A stretch of 64,000 nucleotides of DNA from Luteimonas terrae (GCF_004358165.1 NZ_SMTG01000004.1:124001-188000); one strand, 5' to 3'; shown: positions 30,954 through 40,205, numbered from the stretch's first letter. Numbers and translations: made by a program. Notes: generated from the letters alone by a model not told the origin.

Positions 30954-31130
30954 TCAGCGGCCCTTGCGCGCGTCGTCGTTGGCCTTGCCAACTGCGCTCT
31001 GCACCTTGCCCGCGGTCTTCTGTGCCTTGCCGGCGACTTCCTTGGACGTGTTGCCGGTGACCTTGCCCGCGATTTCCTTCGCGGTGCCCTTGACCTGGTT
31101 CTTCATGCCTTCGGTGCGGTTCTTGTCCAC
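30954..31130 (-). CDS. CsbD family stress protein
   Basis: The 58-residue protein reads DKNRTEGMKNQVKGTAKEIA, then GKVTGN and two GKAQKT/GKVQSA repeats, ending in a basic tail. This is the CsbD/YjbJ pattern of small general-stress proteins of unknown mechanism. The GTG start at 31130 has GGAG at a good distance upstream. It is followed by an intrinsic terminator and lies downstream of the stress-type SDR, with 116 bases between them. Confidence 0.85.
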   Translation of the reverse strand: MDKNRTEGMKNQVKGTAKEIAGKVTGNTSKEVAGKAQKTAGKVQSAVGKANDDARKGR

Positions 31131-31246
31131 GTGTCGACTCCAGACCTGCCGGATTGCAGGGTGGGAACGATATGCGCCCTTGCACGCAACGAAGTGGTGA
31201 AGAAACATCCGTGGTCGTGCGATTCCGCGTTGCCGCTCAGCCAGGG

Positions 31247-32086
31247 TTACAGAATCGGCGCCCCGCCGGTCACGGCATAGCGTCCGCCGCTCATGTAACT
31301 CGCCTCGTCGGAGGCCAGCAGTACGTAGATCGGCGCGCACTCGGCGGGCTGCCCCGGGCGCTTGAGCGGCACCTGTTCGCCGAACGAAGCGACCTCGTCG
31401 GGCGGCATGGTCGAGGGAATCAGCGGCGTCCAGATCGGGCCGGGGGCGACCGAGTTCACGCGGATGCCCTTGTCGGCCAGCAACTGCGCGAGCCCGGCGC
31501 TGAAGTTGGCGATCGCGCCCTTCGTCGTGGCGTAGGGCAGCAGCGTTTCCTTGGGCTTGTCGGAATTGATGGAACTGGTGTTGATGATCGACGCGCCCGG
31601 CTTCATGTGCGGCACAGCGGCCTTGCACAGATGGAACATCGCACTGACGTTGACCTGGAAGGTGTAGTCCCACTTGTCGTCGGGAATCTCGTCGAGCGAG
31701 GTGTAGCTCATCTGGTAGGCGGCGTTGTTGACCAGCACGTCGATGCGCCCGAACGTGTCGATGGTCTTCTGCACGATCGCCCGGCAATGCGCAGGGTCCG
31801 CAAGATCTCCCGGCACGAGTTCGCAGCGGCGACCGGCTTCTTCGACGAGGCGCTGCGTTTCGCGCGCATCCTCGTCCTCGCTCAGGTAGCTCACCAGCAC
31901 GTCGGCGCCTTCGCGTGCGTAGGCCAGCGCCACCGCGCGACCGATGCCGCTGTCGCCGCCGGTGATGATGGCGACCTTGTCCTGCAGGCGGCCGCTGCCC
32001 CGGTAGCTGGATTCGCCGTGGTCGGCGGGCGGGTCGAGCTTCTTCTCGACGCCGGGCACCGGTTGCTGCTGGGCGGGCTGGTTCAT
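31247..32086 (-). CDS. SDR family oxidoreductase, general-stress (GSP39/YhdF-like) type
   Basis: The 279-residue short-chain dehydrogenase has an N-terminal extension of about 35 residues (rich in Pro and Gln), the cofactor loop ITGGDSGIGRAVALAYAREG, NNAAYQ, the catalytic Ser-Ser-Ile-Asn and Tyr-x-x-x-Lys in LPYATTKGAI, and the C-terminal SGGRYAVTGG. Such proteins are annotated as general-stress proteins or glucose dehydrogenases, but the substrate is unknown. ATG 32086 is chosen because the N-terminal extension begins there, and the frame further upstream has no match. Confidence 0.9.
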   Translation of the reverse strand: MNQPAQQQPVPGVEKKLDPPADHGESSYRGSGRLQDKVAIITGGDSGIGRAVALAYAREGADVLVSYLSEDEDARETQRLVEEAGRRCELVPGDLADPAHCRAIVQKTIDTFGRIDVLVNNAAYQMSYTSLDEIPDDKWDYTFQVNVSAMFHLCKAAVPHMKPGASIINTSSINSDKPKETLLPYATTKGAIANFSAGLAQLLADKGIRVNSVAPGPIWTPLIPSTMPPDEVASFGEQVPLKRPGQPAECAPIYVLLASDEASYMSGGRYAVTGGAPIL

Positions 32087-32340
32087 CGTGGACTCCTGCG
32101 GTCGGGGGCCTGCACGCTCGCGCGTCCGCCGTCGCCCGTTCGTGAATCCCGGCGGCTCGAAGCGCTGCGTTCGCACGCGCGATGCGATGTGACCGTGCGC
32201 ACGCTTGGCCGAAAGGCCAATGCCCGCATCGCGCGAAGCATGATGGTGTGTGGGCACGGGCTGCATCCCCCACGTGGCCCGCCGTCCGGCGCCGCCGGGT
32301 GTGACCGTCACGGATGGCCCGAAGGGCCGGGAGGGATGCG

Positions 32341-33060
32341 ATGTCGCTGTACTCCGATCGCCGCGATGCGCGGCTGCTGCGCCTGCTGATGATCCTGTTC
32401 GTCTGTGCGCTGTCAGGCGCTGCACAGGCCGCCTGCCGCGATGCGGTGGTGCTGGTGCACGGCAATGCCGGCACACCGACGCAGTTCGACAACACCTACA
32501 TCGAGCTGCGTGCGCGCGGCTGGCGCGAAGACGAGATCCTCCGCCCCGCCTGGGGCAGCCGCACCTGCGCGGCCTGCAATGATCACGCCGGCAGCGAAGA
32601 GATTCCGGTGCGCGATGCGCTGGTCGAGGCCATCGCGCGTTCGTGCACCGGCAAGATCGACGTCATCGCGCACTCGATGGGCGTCACCCTCGCGGCGAAG
32701 CAGATCGTCGGCTACGGCCTGGCCGGTGACGTCGATGCCTTCGTCGGCATCGCCGGTGCGTGGCGTGGCCTGTGGAGCTGCGGCAGCTATCCGTGGAACG
32801 TCGCCACCTCGACCTGCGGCGCGCAAGGCCTGTCGGTCGGCAGCCCGCTGCTGGCCTCGCTGGCGTCGAGGCCGCTTGCGATGCGCACCCACTCGATCAA
32901 GTCCTGGATCGACCAGATCGTCTGCTACGGCGGCGTGTGCACGGTGGGCGGGCGGCACAGTTCCGAGATCGACGGCGAGACCGCCAGCTACACCTTCGCC
33001 ACCGGGCATTTCGGGTTGCTGACCGACACCGCGGTGTTGCAGGTCGATCTGATCGACTGA
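32341..33060 (+). CDS. Class 2 lipase/esterase, exported
   Basis: The 239-residue protein begins with a signal peptide (LLMILFVCALSGAAQA) behind GGGAGGG, and its mature part has the lipase class 2 pattern: VVLVHGNAGTPTQFDNTY (oxyanion region), a CAACND cysteine pair, and the nucleophile elbow IAHSMGVTLA. A further CGS/TCGA and VCYGGVC suggest two or three disulfides, consistent with secretion. It should hydrolyse acylglycerol or short-chain esters. Confidence 0.88.
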   Translation: MSLYSDRRDARLLRLLMILFVCALSGAAQAACRDAVVLVHGNAGTPTQFDNTYIELRARGWREDEILRPAWGSRTCAACNDHAGSEEIPVRDALVEAIARSCTGKIDVIAHSMGVTLAAKQIVGYGLAGDVDAFVGIAGAWRGLWSCGSYPWNVATSTCGAQGLSVGSPLLASLASRPLAMRTHSIKSWIDQIVCYGGVCTVGGRHSSEIDGETASYTFATGHFGLLTDTAVLQVDLID

Positions 33061-33127
33061 CACGCCCCACGGCGTCTTCAACGCGCCGGTGCGATGCTCG
33101 CCACCTCGTCGCGCTGGAGACGCCGTC

Positions 33128-34903
33128 ATGCCACGTCGTATCGCATTCCACAGCATGGCCGTCGCACTGCTGTCGACCGTCCTGCTCGCCGGATGTGCTG
33201 CCACGCGCGAGTCGGTGCGTCCTGTGTCGATACAGTCACCTGCGCTGCCTGCCACACCCGACGTCGCCTGGCCGCAGACCTTCGCCGCGGTGCAGGCAGC
33301 CTGGCTGTTCGAGGACCAGAAGGCCTTTGCCGACGCGGTGCCGCGCAGCGACCCGCGCATGATCGAAGCCGAGTACGCGCGCACGCACGGCGAGTCGGGT
33401 TTCGACATCCGCCGGTTCGTCGAACGCCATTTCGTGCTGCCGGCGCCGGTCACCGCCACACGCGTCGAATCGCACGACACGTTGCGCGCGCACATCGACG
33501 CGCTGTGGCCACTGCTCACGCGCACGACCCCGTCGCCCGCACCGCACGACAGTCTGCTGCCGCTGACGCAGCCCTATGTGGTGCCCGGCGGCCGCTTCCG
33601 CGAGATCTACTACTGGGATTCCTATTTCACGATGCGCGGCCTGGTCGAAAGCGGCGAGCACGCGCGGTCGCGGGCGATGCTGGAGAACTTCGCCGCGCTC
33701 ATCGACACCTGGGGCCGCGTGCCCAACGGCAACCGCAGCTACTACCTCAGCCGCTCGCAGCCACCATTCTTCTCGCACATGGTGATGCTCGAGGCGCGCG
33801 ACGATCCCGCGCTGCCGGTCCGCTATCTGCCGCAGTTGCGCCGCGAGCACGCGTTCTGGATGGACGGCGTCGACGCACTCGCGCCGGGCCAGGCACAGCG
33901 TCGCGTGGTGCGGCTCGCCGATGGCAGCGTGCTCAACCGCTACTGGGACGACCGCGACGCGCCGCGTCCGGAATCCTTCGTGCAGGACCGCGAGACGGCG
34001 GCTGCCGGAACGCGGCCGTATCCGCAGGTCTGGCGCGAACTGCGCGCCGGCGCGGAGAGCGGCTGGGACTACTCGAGCCGCTGGCTCGACGACCCGATGC
34101 GCCTGGACAGCATCCGCGTCACCGCCATCGCGCCGGTGGATCTCAACAGCCTGCTGCACCATCTCGAGACCACGATCGCCAGCGCCTGCGCGCAGGCCGG
34201 TGATGCCCGCTGCGCATCCGACTTCCGCGCGATGGCCGACGCGCGCCGCAAGGCGATCCACGGCCACCTGTGGCACCCCGACGGCTATTACGCCGATTAC
34301 GACATCGAACGCCGCGCGCCCCGTCCCGGCATCACGGCCGCGGCGCTGTTCCCGCTGCACGCCGGCATCGCGACGGAAGCGCGTGCGCAGTCCACCGCGC
34401 GTCACGTGGCGGCGCAGCTGCTCGCCCCCGGCGGGCTGCTGACCACGCCCATCGACAGCGGGCAGCAATGGGACGCCCCCAATGTCTGGGCGCCCCTGCA
34501 ATGGATCGCGGTCGACGGCCTGCGCCGCAGCGGCGGGAACGCGCTCGCCGAGACCATCGCAGCGCGCTTCGTGGCGAATGCAGGCACGCTGTTCGCGCGC
34601 GAAGGCAAGCTGGTCGAGAAATACGACGGCGACGGTGCGCTGCAGGGCGGTGGCGGTGGCGAGTATCCGCTGCAGGACGGCTTCGGCTGGTCCAACGGCG
34701 TGGTGCTGTCGCTGTTCGCGCTCTACCCGGCGCTGGAACGCGAGGTGGATCGCACGACGCGCGCGGCACGTGGCACCGCCCAGGCCGTATCCGCCACGCG
34801 TCGAGCGGTTCGCCACACGACGACGCCGCACCCGTCCGGGTGCGGCGTCGTCGGCACACGCTGCGGCTTTACTTCGCGAGGAAGTCGATCAGCGCACGAT
34901 TGA
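33128..34903 (+). CDS. treA: Periplasmic alpha,alpha-trehalase (GH37) with read-through C-terminus
   Basis: The 591-residue enzyme splits trehalose into two glucoses. It has a lipoprotein-like signal (LLSTVLLAGC), trehalase signature 1 in PGGRFREIYYWDSYFT and signature 2 in QQWDAPNVWAPLQW, plus the EYPLQDGFGWSNGV segment. Trehalases usually end shortly after YPALERE. Here about 50 further residues follow, the last 29 or so read through a 16-base-stem hairpin and into the opposite-strand hydrolase gene. The original stop was probably lost. Whether the tail is made or matters is open. Confidence 0.92.
   Translation: MPRRIAFHSMAVALLSTVLLAGCAATRESVRPVSIQSPALPATPDVAWPQTFAAVQAAWLFEDQKAFADAVPRSDPRMIEAEYARTHGESGFDIRRFVERHFVLPAPVTATRVESHDTLRAHIDALWPLLTRTTPSPAPHDSLLPLTQPYVVPGGRFREIYYWDSYFTMRGLVESGEHARSRAMLENFAALIDTWGRVPNGNRSYYLSRSQPPFFSHMVMLEARDDPALPVRYLPQLRREHAFWMDGVDALAPGQAQRRVVRLADGSVLNRYWDDRDAPRPESFVQDRETAAAGTRPYPQVWRELRAGAESGWDYSSRWLDDPMRLDSIRVTAIAPVDLNSLLHHLETTIASACAQAGDARCASDFRAMADARRKAIHGHLWHPDGYYADYDIERRAPRPGITAAALFPLHAGIATEARAQSTARHVAAQLLAPGGLLTTPIDSGQQWDAPNVWAPLQWIAVDGLRRSGGNALAETIAARFVANAGTLFAREGKLVEKYDGDGALQGGGGGEYPLQDGFGWSNGVVLSLFALYPALEREVDRTTRAARGTAQAVSATRRAVRHTTTPHPSGCGVVGTRCGFTSRGSRSAHD
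34818..34853. terminator. 16-base-stem hairpin between trehalase and hydrolase
   Basis: CGACGACGCCGCACCC (34818-34833) and its exact inverted copy (34838-34853) flank a GTCC loop. This is the strongest hairpin in the window and has the position of a bidirectional terminator for the convergent genes. It lies inside the trehalase reading frame, which runs on to 34903, and 15 bases from the hydrolase stop. Confidence 0.7.
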
Positions 34904-35693
34904 ACGCATCCGCGTGGCTGGCGTTGAAGCCGTGCGGCGCATCGGGCACGACGACCGCTTCGCTGCCGGCAATCGCCGCATGCGTGCGCTTGCCCGAGCC
35001 CTCGTAGGGCACGGTGCCGTCGCTGTCGCCGTGCAGGACCAGCGTCGGTACGGTGACCTTCTTCAGGTCCTCGCGGAAATCCGTCGTGCCGAAGGCCTTC
35101 ATGCAGCCCAGCGCGGCGGTCTGATCGGACTGCTTGCACAGCGCGATCGCCTCCTGCCGGGTCTGCTCGTCGACCTTCAGTTCGCCGTTCGCGCTGAAGA
35201 AATCCTTGGTGAACCCGTCGAAGAAGGTATCGCGGTCCCGCTTCAGGCCGTCTTCCATTTCCTTGGCCTTGTCCTGCGTCAGCGGCCCGTCCGGGTTGTC
35301 GTCGGTCTTGAGCATGTAAGGCGGCACGGCCGCGGCGAAGACGACGCTGTGGAGACGGTCTTCGCCATGGTTGGCGATGTAGCGCGCGACTTCGCCGCCG
35401 CCCATCGAGAAGCCGACGAGGGTGACGTCGCGCAGATCAAGGTCTTCCAGCACACCGGCCAGATCGGCGGCGAGCGTGTCGTACTCGTAGCCGTCGGCCG
35501 GCTTGTCCGAGCGCCCGAAGCCGCGGCGGTCGTAGGCGACGACGCGATAACCGGCATCGCGCAGCGGGCCGGTCTGGGCCTTCCACGATTCGGCGGACAG
35601 CGGCCAACCGTGGATCAGCACGACAGGGCGGCCGGTGCCGCCGGTGTCGTCGATGTGGAGGCGCACGCGTGGGGTGGAGGGGACTGCGGACAT
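34869..35693 (-). CDS. Alpha/beta hydrolase, cofactor-free haloperoxidase/arylesterase type
   Basis: The 274-residue hydrolase shows the oxyanion HGWPLSAESW, DRRGFGRSDKPADGYEYDT, the nucleophile elbow GFSMGGGEVARY, the acid in HGDSDGTVPYE and the histidine in APHGFNASHAD. This set is typical of non-heme chloroperoxidase-like esterases. Its true substrate is unknown, and peroxidase activity in this family is side chemistry. The 3' end overlaps the trehalase frame by 35 bases. Confidence 0.9.
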   Translation of the reverse strand: MSAVPSTPRVRLHIDDTGGTGRPVVLIHGWPLSAESWKAQTGPLRDAGYRVVAYDRRGFGRSDKPADGYEYDTLAADLAGVLEDLDLRDVTLVGFSMGGGEVARYIANHGEDRLHSVVFAAAVPPYMLKTDDNPDGPLTQDKAKEMEDGLKRDRDTFFDGFTKDFFSANGELKVDEQTRQEAIALCKQSDQTAALGCMKAFGTTDFREDLKKVTVPTLVLHGDSDGTVPYEGSGKRTHAAIAGSEAVVVPDAPHGFNASHADAFNRALIDFLAK

Positions 35694-35829
35694 GGGAATT
35701 CCTCTGTAAGTGGTGGAGCGGTCGGAAGCGCCATCAGCGCACCCGCGCCATACCGGCCCGGTGAAAAGACCGCGCCCGCATCGCGCGCCGTTCAGCGCAG
35801 TCGCAGCCGCATGACGTCAACTTTTCGTT

Positions 35830-35848
35830 GATAACGATAATTAGTCGC
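35830..35848 (+). promoter_or_regulatory. Putative Fur box
   Basis: GATAACGATAATTAGTCGC matches the Fur consensus (GATAATGATAATCATTATC) well in its left two thirds, including an exact GATAAT, and poorly in its right third. It lies 56 bases before the siderophore receptor start in an AT-rich stretch unusual for this window. Iron repression of the receptor is inferred. Confidence 0.7.
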
Positions 35849-35903
35849 ATTAATATTCCGATCGAACCGGCAGTCCGCCGGCATCCGTTCGAAGGAATCT
35901 CCT

Positions 35904-38069
35904 GTGTCCCACCGTGTCCTGCGACCCGCGAACCCGCGCGTCGTCCGCTGCGCCCTGTCCGTTTCCCTGTCACTGGTTCTGTTTCCCGCGCTGGCAGAGG
36001 ACGCGCCGTCCGCGCGCACGCTCGACACGCTGGTGGTGACCGCCGACGCGTTGGACCGCGACGACAGCCGTCCGGGCACGGTGTCCACCGCGACCAAGAC
36101 CGCGCTTGACCCGAAAGACGTGCCGCAGACCATCAACACGCTCGAAATGAGCAAGTCCAAGGTCTACGGCCTCAACGACCTCAGCGTGCTGCTCGATGGC
36201 ACGCCGGGCGTCGACACGACCTACGACATGCGCGGCGACGGCATCCTGCTGCGCGGCTTCGAGGCCGACTCCAACGACATCTACCGCGACGGCGTGCGCG
36301 CCGCGGGCCAGGTGCGTCGCAGCACCGCCAACGTGGACCGCATCGAGATCGTCAAGGGCCCGGCGTCGGTGCTCTACGGCCGCGGCCTCGGCGGCGGCAT
36401 GGTCAACCTGATCAGCAAGCAGGCGCGCTTCGACGGCATCAGCAGCGCCAACGTGCGCTTCGGCAGCTGGAACAACCAGGGCGGCACGCTCGACATCAAC
36501 GAAGTGCTGTCGCCGCAGTGGGTCGTACGCCTGACTGCCGACTACGAGGAAGCCGACAGCTTCCGCCGCGGGATCGCCAACGAGAACCGCATGGTCTCGC
36601 CGAGCGTGCTGTTCGACAACGGCCGTGGCCTGACCTGGCTGGGCCAGTACACCTACGACCAGATCCACCGTGTCCCGGACCGAGCGCCGGCCTACGACGC
36701 GCTGCCGGCCGACGTGCCGCATCGCATCGCCTACGCGCATCCCGACGATTTCGTCGAGGACACGCTGCGCTCGGCGCGCTCGGTGCTCGACTACCGCATC
36801 GGCGACGACTGGTCGGTGAAGTGGACAGCGACGATGAGCGAAACCGGCCAGGACTTCGATCATCTCTATGCCGGCACCTACTGCGGTCTGGACGGTCGCC
36901 TGCTGAGCACCGGCCGTCCCTGCACCACGCGCGGGCTGATGACATTCACCCGCGCCTGGCAGGAGACCGAGAACCGCGTGCTGAGCAACACCGTCGACCT
37001 GACCGGTCGCCTGCGCACCGGCACGCTCGAACACGATCTGCTGGTCGGCATCGAGGACAGCCGCGAACAGCGCAATCCCGACCTGTCGACATCGCTCGCA
37101 AGTTCCGACCCGTCGCTGGCGTATCCGTACGGTGTGGATCCCTACAACCCGCAGTGGATCGCACCGAAGACGCCGCGTGGCGCGGCGCGCACATCCAACC
37201 GGCATCGCGCCGAATCGCAGGCGCTGTACGTGCAGGACCTGATGCATCTGGGTGATCACTGGAAGGTCCTCGCCGGCGCCCGCTTCGACCGCTTCGACTT
37301 CCGCACCACCAATCGCATCACCAGCCAGACCCGCAGCTACGACGGCACCACGCTGAGCCCGCGCGTCGGCCTGATCTGGCAGCCGGTCGAGGCGCACAGC
37401 GTGTATGCGTCCTACAGCAAGAACTTCGCGCCCTACGGCGGTCGCGGACTGATGAGCGTGGCTGTCGCCGAGAACGCGGTGTTCGACGAAGAGCCGCAGT
37501 ACTCGCGGCAGATCGAGGCCGGACTCAAGAGCGACTGGCTGGACGGCCGTCTGTCGTCGTCGCTCGCGGTCTACGAGCTCGAGCTCTACAACGTGCGGTA
37601 TCGCCCCGATCCCGAGAACGAGCCCTTCACCTGGGCGGTCCGCGGCAGCGAGCGTTCGCGCGGTGTCGAGGCCAGTCTGATGGGCCGTCTGGCGCGCGAC
37701 TGGTACATCCGCAGCGGCTTCGGTCTGCAGGAAGCCAAGGTCGTCGAAGACAAGGTGACGCCGGCGAACGAGGACAAGTACCGCATCGGCGTGGCGCGCA
37801 GGACCGGCAACGCCTTCATCCGCTACGCCCCCGAAGGCGCGTTCTACGCCGAAGCGGGCGTGACCTATCGCGGCCCGGTGTTCAACAACGCGGCCAACAC
37901 CAGCGAGCGCGCCGGCTATACGCGCTGGGACGCGTCGCTGGGCTGGCGCGTGATGCCGTGGACGGTGACGCTGGCGGTGACCAACCTCACCGACACCGAC
38001 TACTGGCGTTCGACCAGCATGCCGGGCGCACCGCGCACCGCGCTGGTCAGCGTGAACTACGTGTTCTGA
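35904..38069 (+). CDS. TonB-dependent siderophore receptor
   Basis: The 721-residue outer-membrane receptor starts at GTG 35904 behind GAAGGAA and has a signal peptide (VRCALSVSLSLVLFPALA). The plug domain includes the TonB box-like LDTLVVTADA, then VPQTINTLEMSK, LLDGTPGVDTTYDMRGDGI and VEIVKGPASVLYGRG-type sequence (here RIEIVKGPASVLYG). The 22-strand barrel ends in the terminal aromatic residue (VSVNYVF). The family imports ferric siderophores, with energy from TonB-ExbBD. A Fur box precedes it. Confidence 0.93.
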   Translation: MSHRVLRPANPRVVRCALSVSLSLVLFPALAEDAPSARTLDTLVVTADALDRDDSRPGTVSTATKTALDPKDVPQTINTLEMSKSKVYGLNDLSVLLDGTPGVDTTYDMRGDGILLRGFEADSNDIYRDGVRAAGQVRRSTANVDRIEIVKGPASVLYGRGLGGGMVNLISKQARFDGISSANVRFGSWNNQGGTLDINEVLSPQWVVRLTADYEEADSFRRGIANENRMVSPSVLFDNGRGLTWLGQYTYDQIHRVPDRAPAYDALPADVPHRIAYAHPDDFVEDTLRSARSVLDYRIGDDWSVKWTATMSETGQDFDHLYAGTYCGLDGRLLSTGRPCTTRGLMTFTRAWQETENRVLSNTVDLTGRLRTGTLEHDLLVGIEDSREQRNPDLSTSLASSDPSLAYPYGVDPYNPQWIAPKTPRGAARTSNRHRAESQALYVQDLMHLGDHWKVLAGARFDRFDFRTTNRITSQTRSYDGTTLSPRVGLIWQPVEAHSVYASYSKNFAPYGGRGLMSVAVAENAVFDEEPQYSRQIEAGLKSDWLDGRLSSSLAVYELELYNVRYRPDPENEPFTWAVRGSERSRGVEASLMGRLARDWYIRSGFGLQEAKVVEDKVTPANEDKYRIGVARRTGNAFIRYAPEGAFYAEAGVTYRGPVFNNAANTSERAGYTRWDASLGWRVMPWTVTLAVTNLTDTDYWRSTSMPGAPRTALVSVNYVF

Positions 38070-38092
38070 CGCGGCGCGGGTTGCAACGGAAA

Positions 38093-38121
38093 ACGGGCGC
38101 CTCGCGGCGCCCGTTTTTTTT
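38093..38121 (+). terminator. Intrinsic terminator after the siderophore receptor
   Basis: ACGGGCGCC and GGCGCCCGT form a 9-base perfect stem with a TCGC loop, followed by an eight-T run. On the opposite strand four T residues follow the stem (AAAA at 38089-38093), so it may also serve the convergent barrel gene. Confidence 0.93.
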
Positions 38122-38141
38122 GTCATCTCATACCGCGTGGA

Positions 38142-38852
38142 TCAGAACGCGTATTCCGCGGTCAGGCCCAGCAGCGCGGTCGAGCGCTTGGGACCTTCGA
38201 ACTTCACGCCGCTTACCGGATCGCGCACGTCGCCGGCCTTGGCGCGGTAGTAGTCGTAGTGCACACCGATGCTGAAGTTCTCGGTGGCATTCCAACCGGT
38301 GCCGACGCCGGCGTACCAGCTGTTGCGACCGTCGCTGCCGCCGCTTTCCAGACCGAGGTCCTGGCCGACCGAGTTGTAGTAGTCGATGTTGTTGTCCGAG
38401 GCGCGGAAGAAACCACCGCGGCCGCTGACGTACCAGGCCGGCGTCACGTTGAGGCGGGCGTTACCGCCGACCTGCCAGCCACGCAGCGCGTTGCGGTCGC
38501 TACGCTGGTTCACGTCGTCGCCGTTGTTGATGTTGCGGACCTCGATGTTGCCCAGGTCCGTGTAACCACCCTCGACACCGAGGCCGAAATTCTGCGAGAG
38601 CTTCCAGCGGTAACCGCCGACCAGGCCATAACCGGTCTTGCGGCCGTCGCGGCTCTCGAACACGTTGAAATCGCCGGTGCCGAAACGGCCGGCGGTGCCG
38701 CCGTCGGTGCGACCGACGTTACCGGCCACAAAGGCGTTGCCCTGGCCAACCTGCAGGTCCGGGCGATAGGTGTCGCCGCCGGTGCTCTGTGCGAAGGCGG
38801 TCGGTGCGCACAGCGCGGCCGCGATCGCGGCGGGAATGAGGAGCTTCTTCAT
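38142..38852 (-). CDS. Outer-membrane beta-barrel protein (OmpX/opacity-like)
   Basis: The 236-residue protein has a signal peptide (MKKLLIPAAIAAALCAPTAFA). The rest is alternating aromatic and glycine-rich strands (KTGYGLVGGYRWKLSQNFGL, NSWYAGVGTGWNATENFSIG), ending in a terminal Phe (LLGLTAEYAF), as in eight-stranded porin-like barrels. The start at 38852 fits an AAAGGA site 9-10 bases upstream; 38861 would place it too close. The function is not known; such barrels act in adhesion or envelope stability. The 261 bases upstream to 39113 hold its promoter region and nothing else I can identify. Confidence 0.85.
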   Translation of the reverse strand: MKKLLIPAAIAAALCAPTAFAQSTGGDTYRPDLQVGQGNAFVAGNVGRTDGGTAGRFGTGDFNVFESRDGRKTGYGLVGGYRWKLSQNFGLGVEGGYTDLGNIEVRNINNGDDVNQRSDRNALRGWQVGGNARLNVTPAWYVSGRGGFFRASDNNIDYYNSVGQDLGLESGGSDGRNSWYAGVGTGWNATENFSIGVHYDYYRAKAGDVRDPVSGVKFEGPKRSTALLGLTAEYAF

Positions 38853-39113
38853 CGGGGCCATCCTTTCTTGGTCTTGGATGCGCGCAAGGCGCGCGCATCT
38901 GCGGGGGAGTCGCACAACGCCAAAGGGCGTCGCGGGCCGCAGTAAAGACCGCAGAGCCTGAAGCGCACACAAACCTTCACGCGCCCTCGACGGATTCGCG
39001 TCGTCCACGTTCAAGTTGTGTTTACGCCGATGAGGAACTTCGCGGTGCGACACATCGCGCGCCTTGACGCAGGTCACGCGTACGCGACGTGCCGCACTTC
39101 GGGAACGCCTGGA

Positions 39114-40205
39114 TCAGGGCGCCTGCACATCCGTTGCGGGCGGCGCGTCAACGCCATCGATGCGCGCTTCGATCTCGAACATGCCCGTGCCCCCGCCCAG
39201 ACTTTCCACGCGCACCGCATAACGGCCGGCACGCAGCGACTGCGACAGACGCGAGTTGGTCCCCGAGCCGCCGTCATCGTCCTCGAAGTTGCCGCCCGGA
39301 CCTTCGACGTACAGCACCGTGTCGAAATCTTCCGAGCGCGCTTCCAGTTCGACCTGCGCATCGCGCGGCACGTCGAGCACGAACCGGCGACCACTGGCGT
39401 TCTCGACACGCGCGACCGCAACGCGTCCGGACACCAGTGCGCTGCCGTCACCGGTGACCATGCCGCCTGGCAGCGGCGCGTACCGCACGGCGAGGTTGAA
39501 GTCGCCGCGATCGCTGCCGCCCTCGAGCGCCGCTGCATTCATCGTGTAGGTGCCCGGCTCGAGATACAGACGCAGCATCGAATCGGTGCTGCCGCCGCTG
39601 TCATCGTTCTCGGCGTCGACGCCGGGACCGCGCACGCGCAGCACCGGATCGAACACCGTCGACGCCAGCGTGATCGTGTACAGGCCGGCGCGCTCGACCT
39701 GCAGCGTGTAGTCCTGCGCCTGGCCGGTGAGCCAGTCCATGATCGCGCCCTCGCCCATCAGCGGCTTGCCGTCGTAGGCGGTGATGGTCTTGGCGGCGAG
39801 GGTGAACGGACCGAAGGCATTGGCGCCCTCACCGCTCACGGCCACCACGTAGTCGCCGTCGGCGTCCGCGCGGAATGCCAGCGCGCCGCCACTGCCCTGC
39901 GCCACCATGCGCTCGTCCTTGAACACCGCCAGCGTGCCGGACAACGCACCGGCCAGCGACACCGAGACCGCCTGGTCCTGCGTCAGCGCGATCGAGAACC
40001 GCTGATAACGACTGCCGTCGCTGTAGTTGAGGCCGCTCGACGAGGTGATCTCGCCGCGCGCCTCGCCGTCGAGGGGCAGCGGCGTGGTCTGCGTCGCATC
40101 CGCTGTGGCAGTCGCAGCCTTGTCGTCGTCTCCCGGGAACTTCACGCCACAACCCGACACCAGCAATGCAGCCGACACGGCCGCCGTCAACGCCAACACA
40201 CGCAT
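39114..40205 (-). CDS. Lipoprotein with three PPC-like repeats
   Basis: The 363-residue lipoprotein has a signal ending in LLVSGCG (Cys about residue 19). Three tandem domains of about 100 residues each resemble bacterial pre-peptidase C-terminal (PPC) domains: SIALTQDQAVSVSLAG, then FDPVLRVRGPGVDAENDDSGG, then FDTVLYVEGPGGNFEDDDGG. The last two share an acidic turn (D-D-S/G-G) typical of calcium or sugar contacts. No catalytic domain is attached, so it is a binding or structural envelope protein. It is divergent from the methyltransferase, 124 bases away. Confidence 0.8.
   Translation of the reverse strand: MRVLALTAAVSAALLVSGCGVKFPGDDDKAATATADATQTTPLPLDGEARGEITSSSGLNYSDGSRYQRFSIALTQDQAVSVSLAGALSGTLAVFKDERMVAQGSGGALAFRADADGDYVVAVSGEGANAFGPFTLAAKTITAYDGKPLMGEGAIMDWLTGQAQDYTLQVERAGLYTITLASTVFDPVLRVRGPGVDAENDDSGGSTDSMLRLYLEPGTYTMNAAALEGGSDRGDFNLAVRYAPLPGGMVTGDGSALVSGRVAVARVENASGRRFVLDVPRDAQVELEARSEDFDTVLYVEGPGGNFEDDDGGSGTNSRLSQSLRAGRYAVRVESLGGGTGMFEIEARIDGVDAPPATDVQAP

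Noticed and set aside
35970-38126. A 718-codon open frame on the minus strand
   Set aside because: It mirrors the siderophore receptor, which has a signal peptide, plug motifs and a Fur box. The antisense product has none of these.
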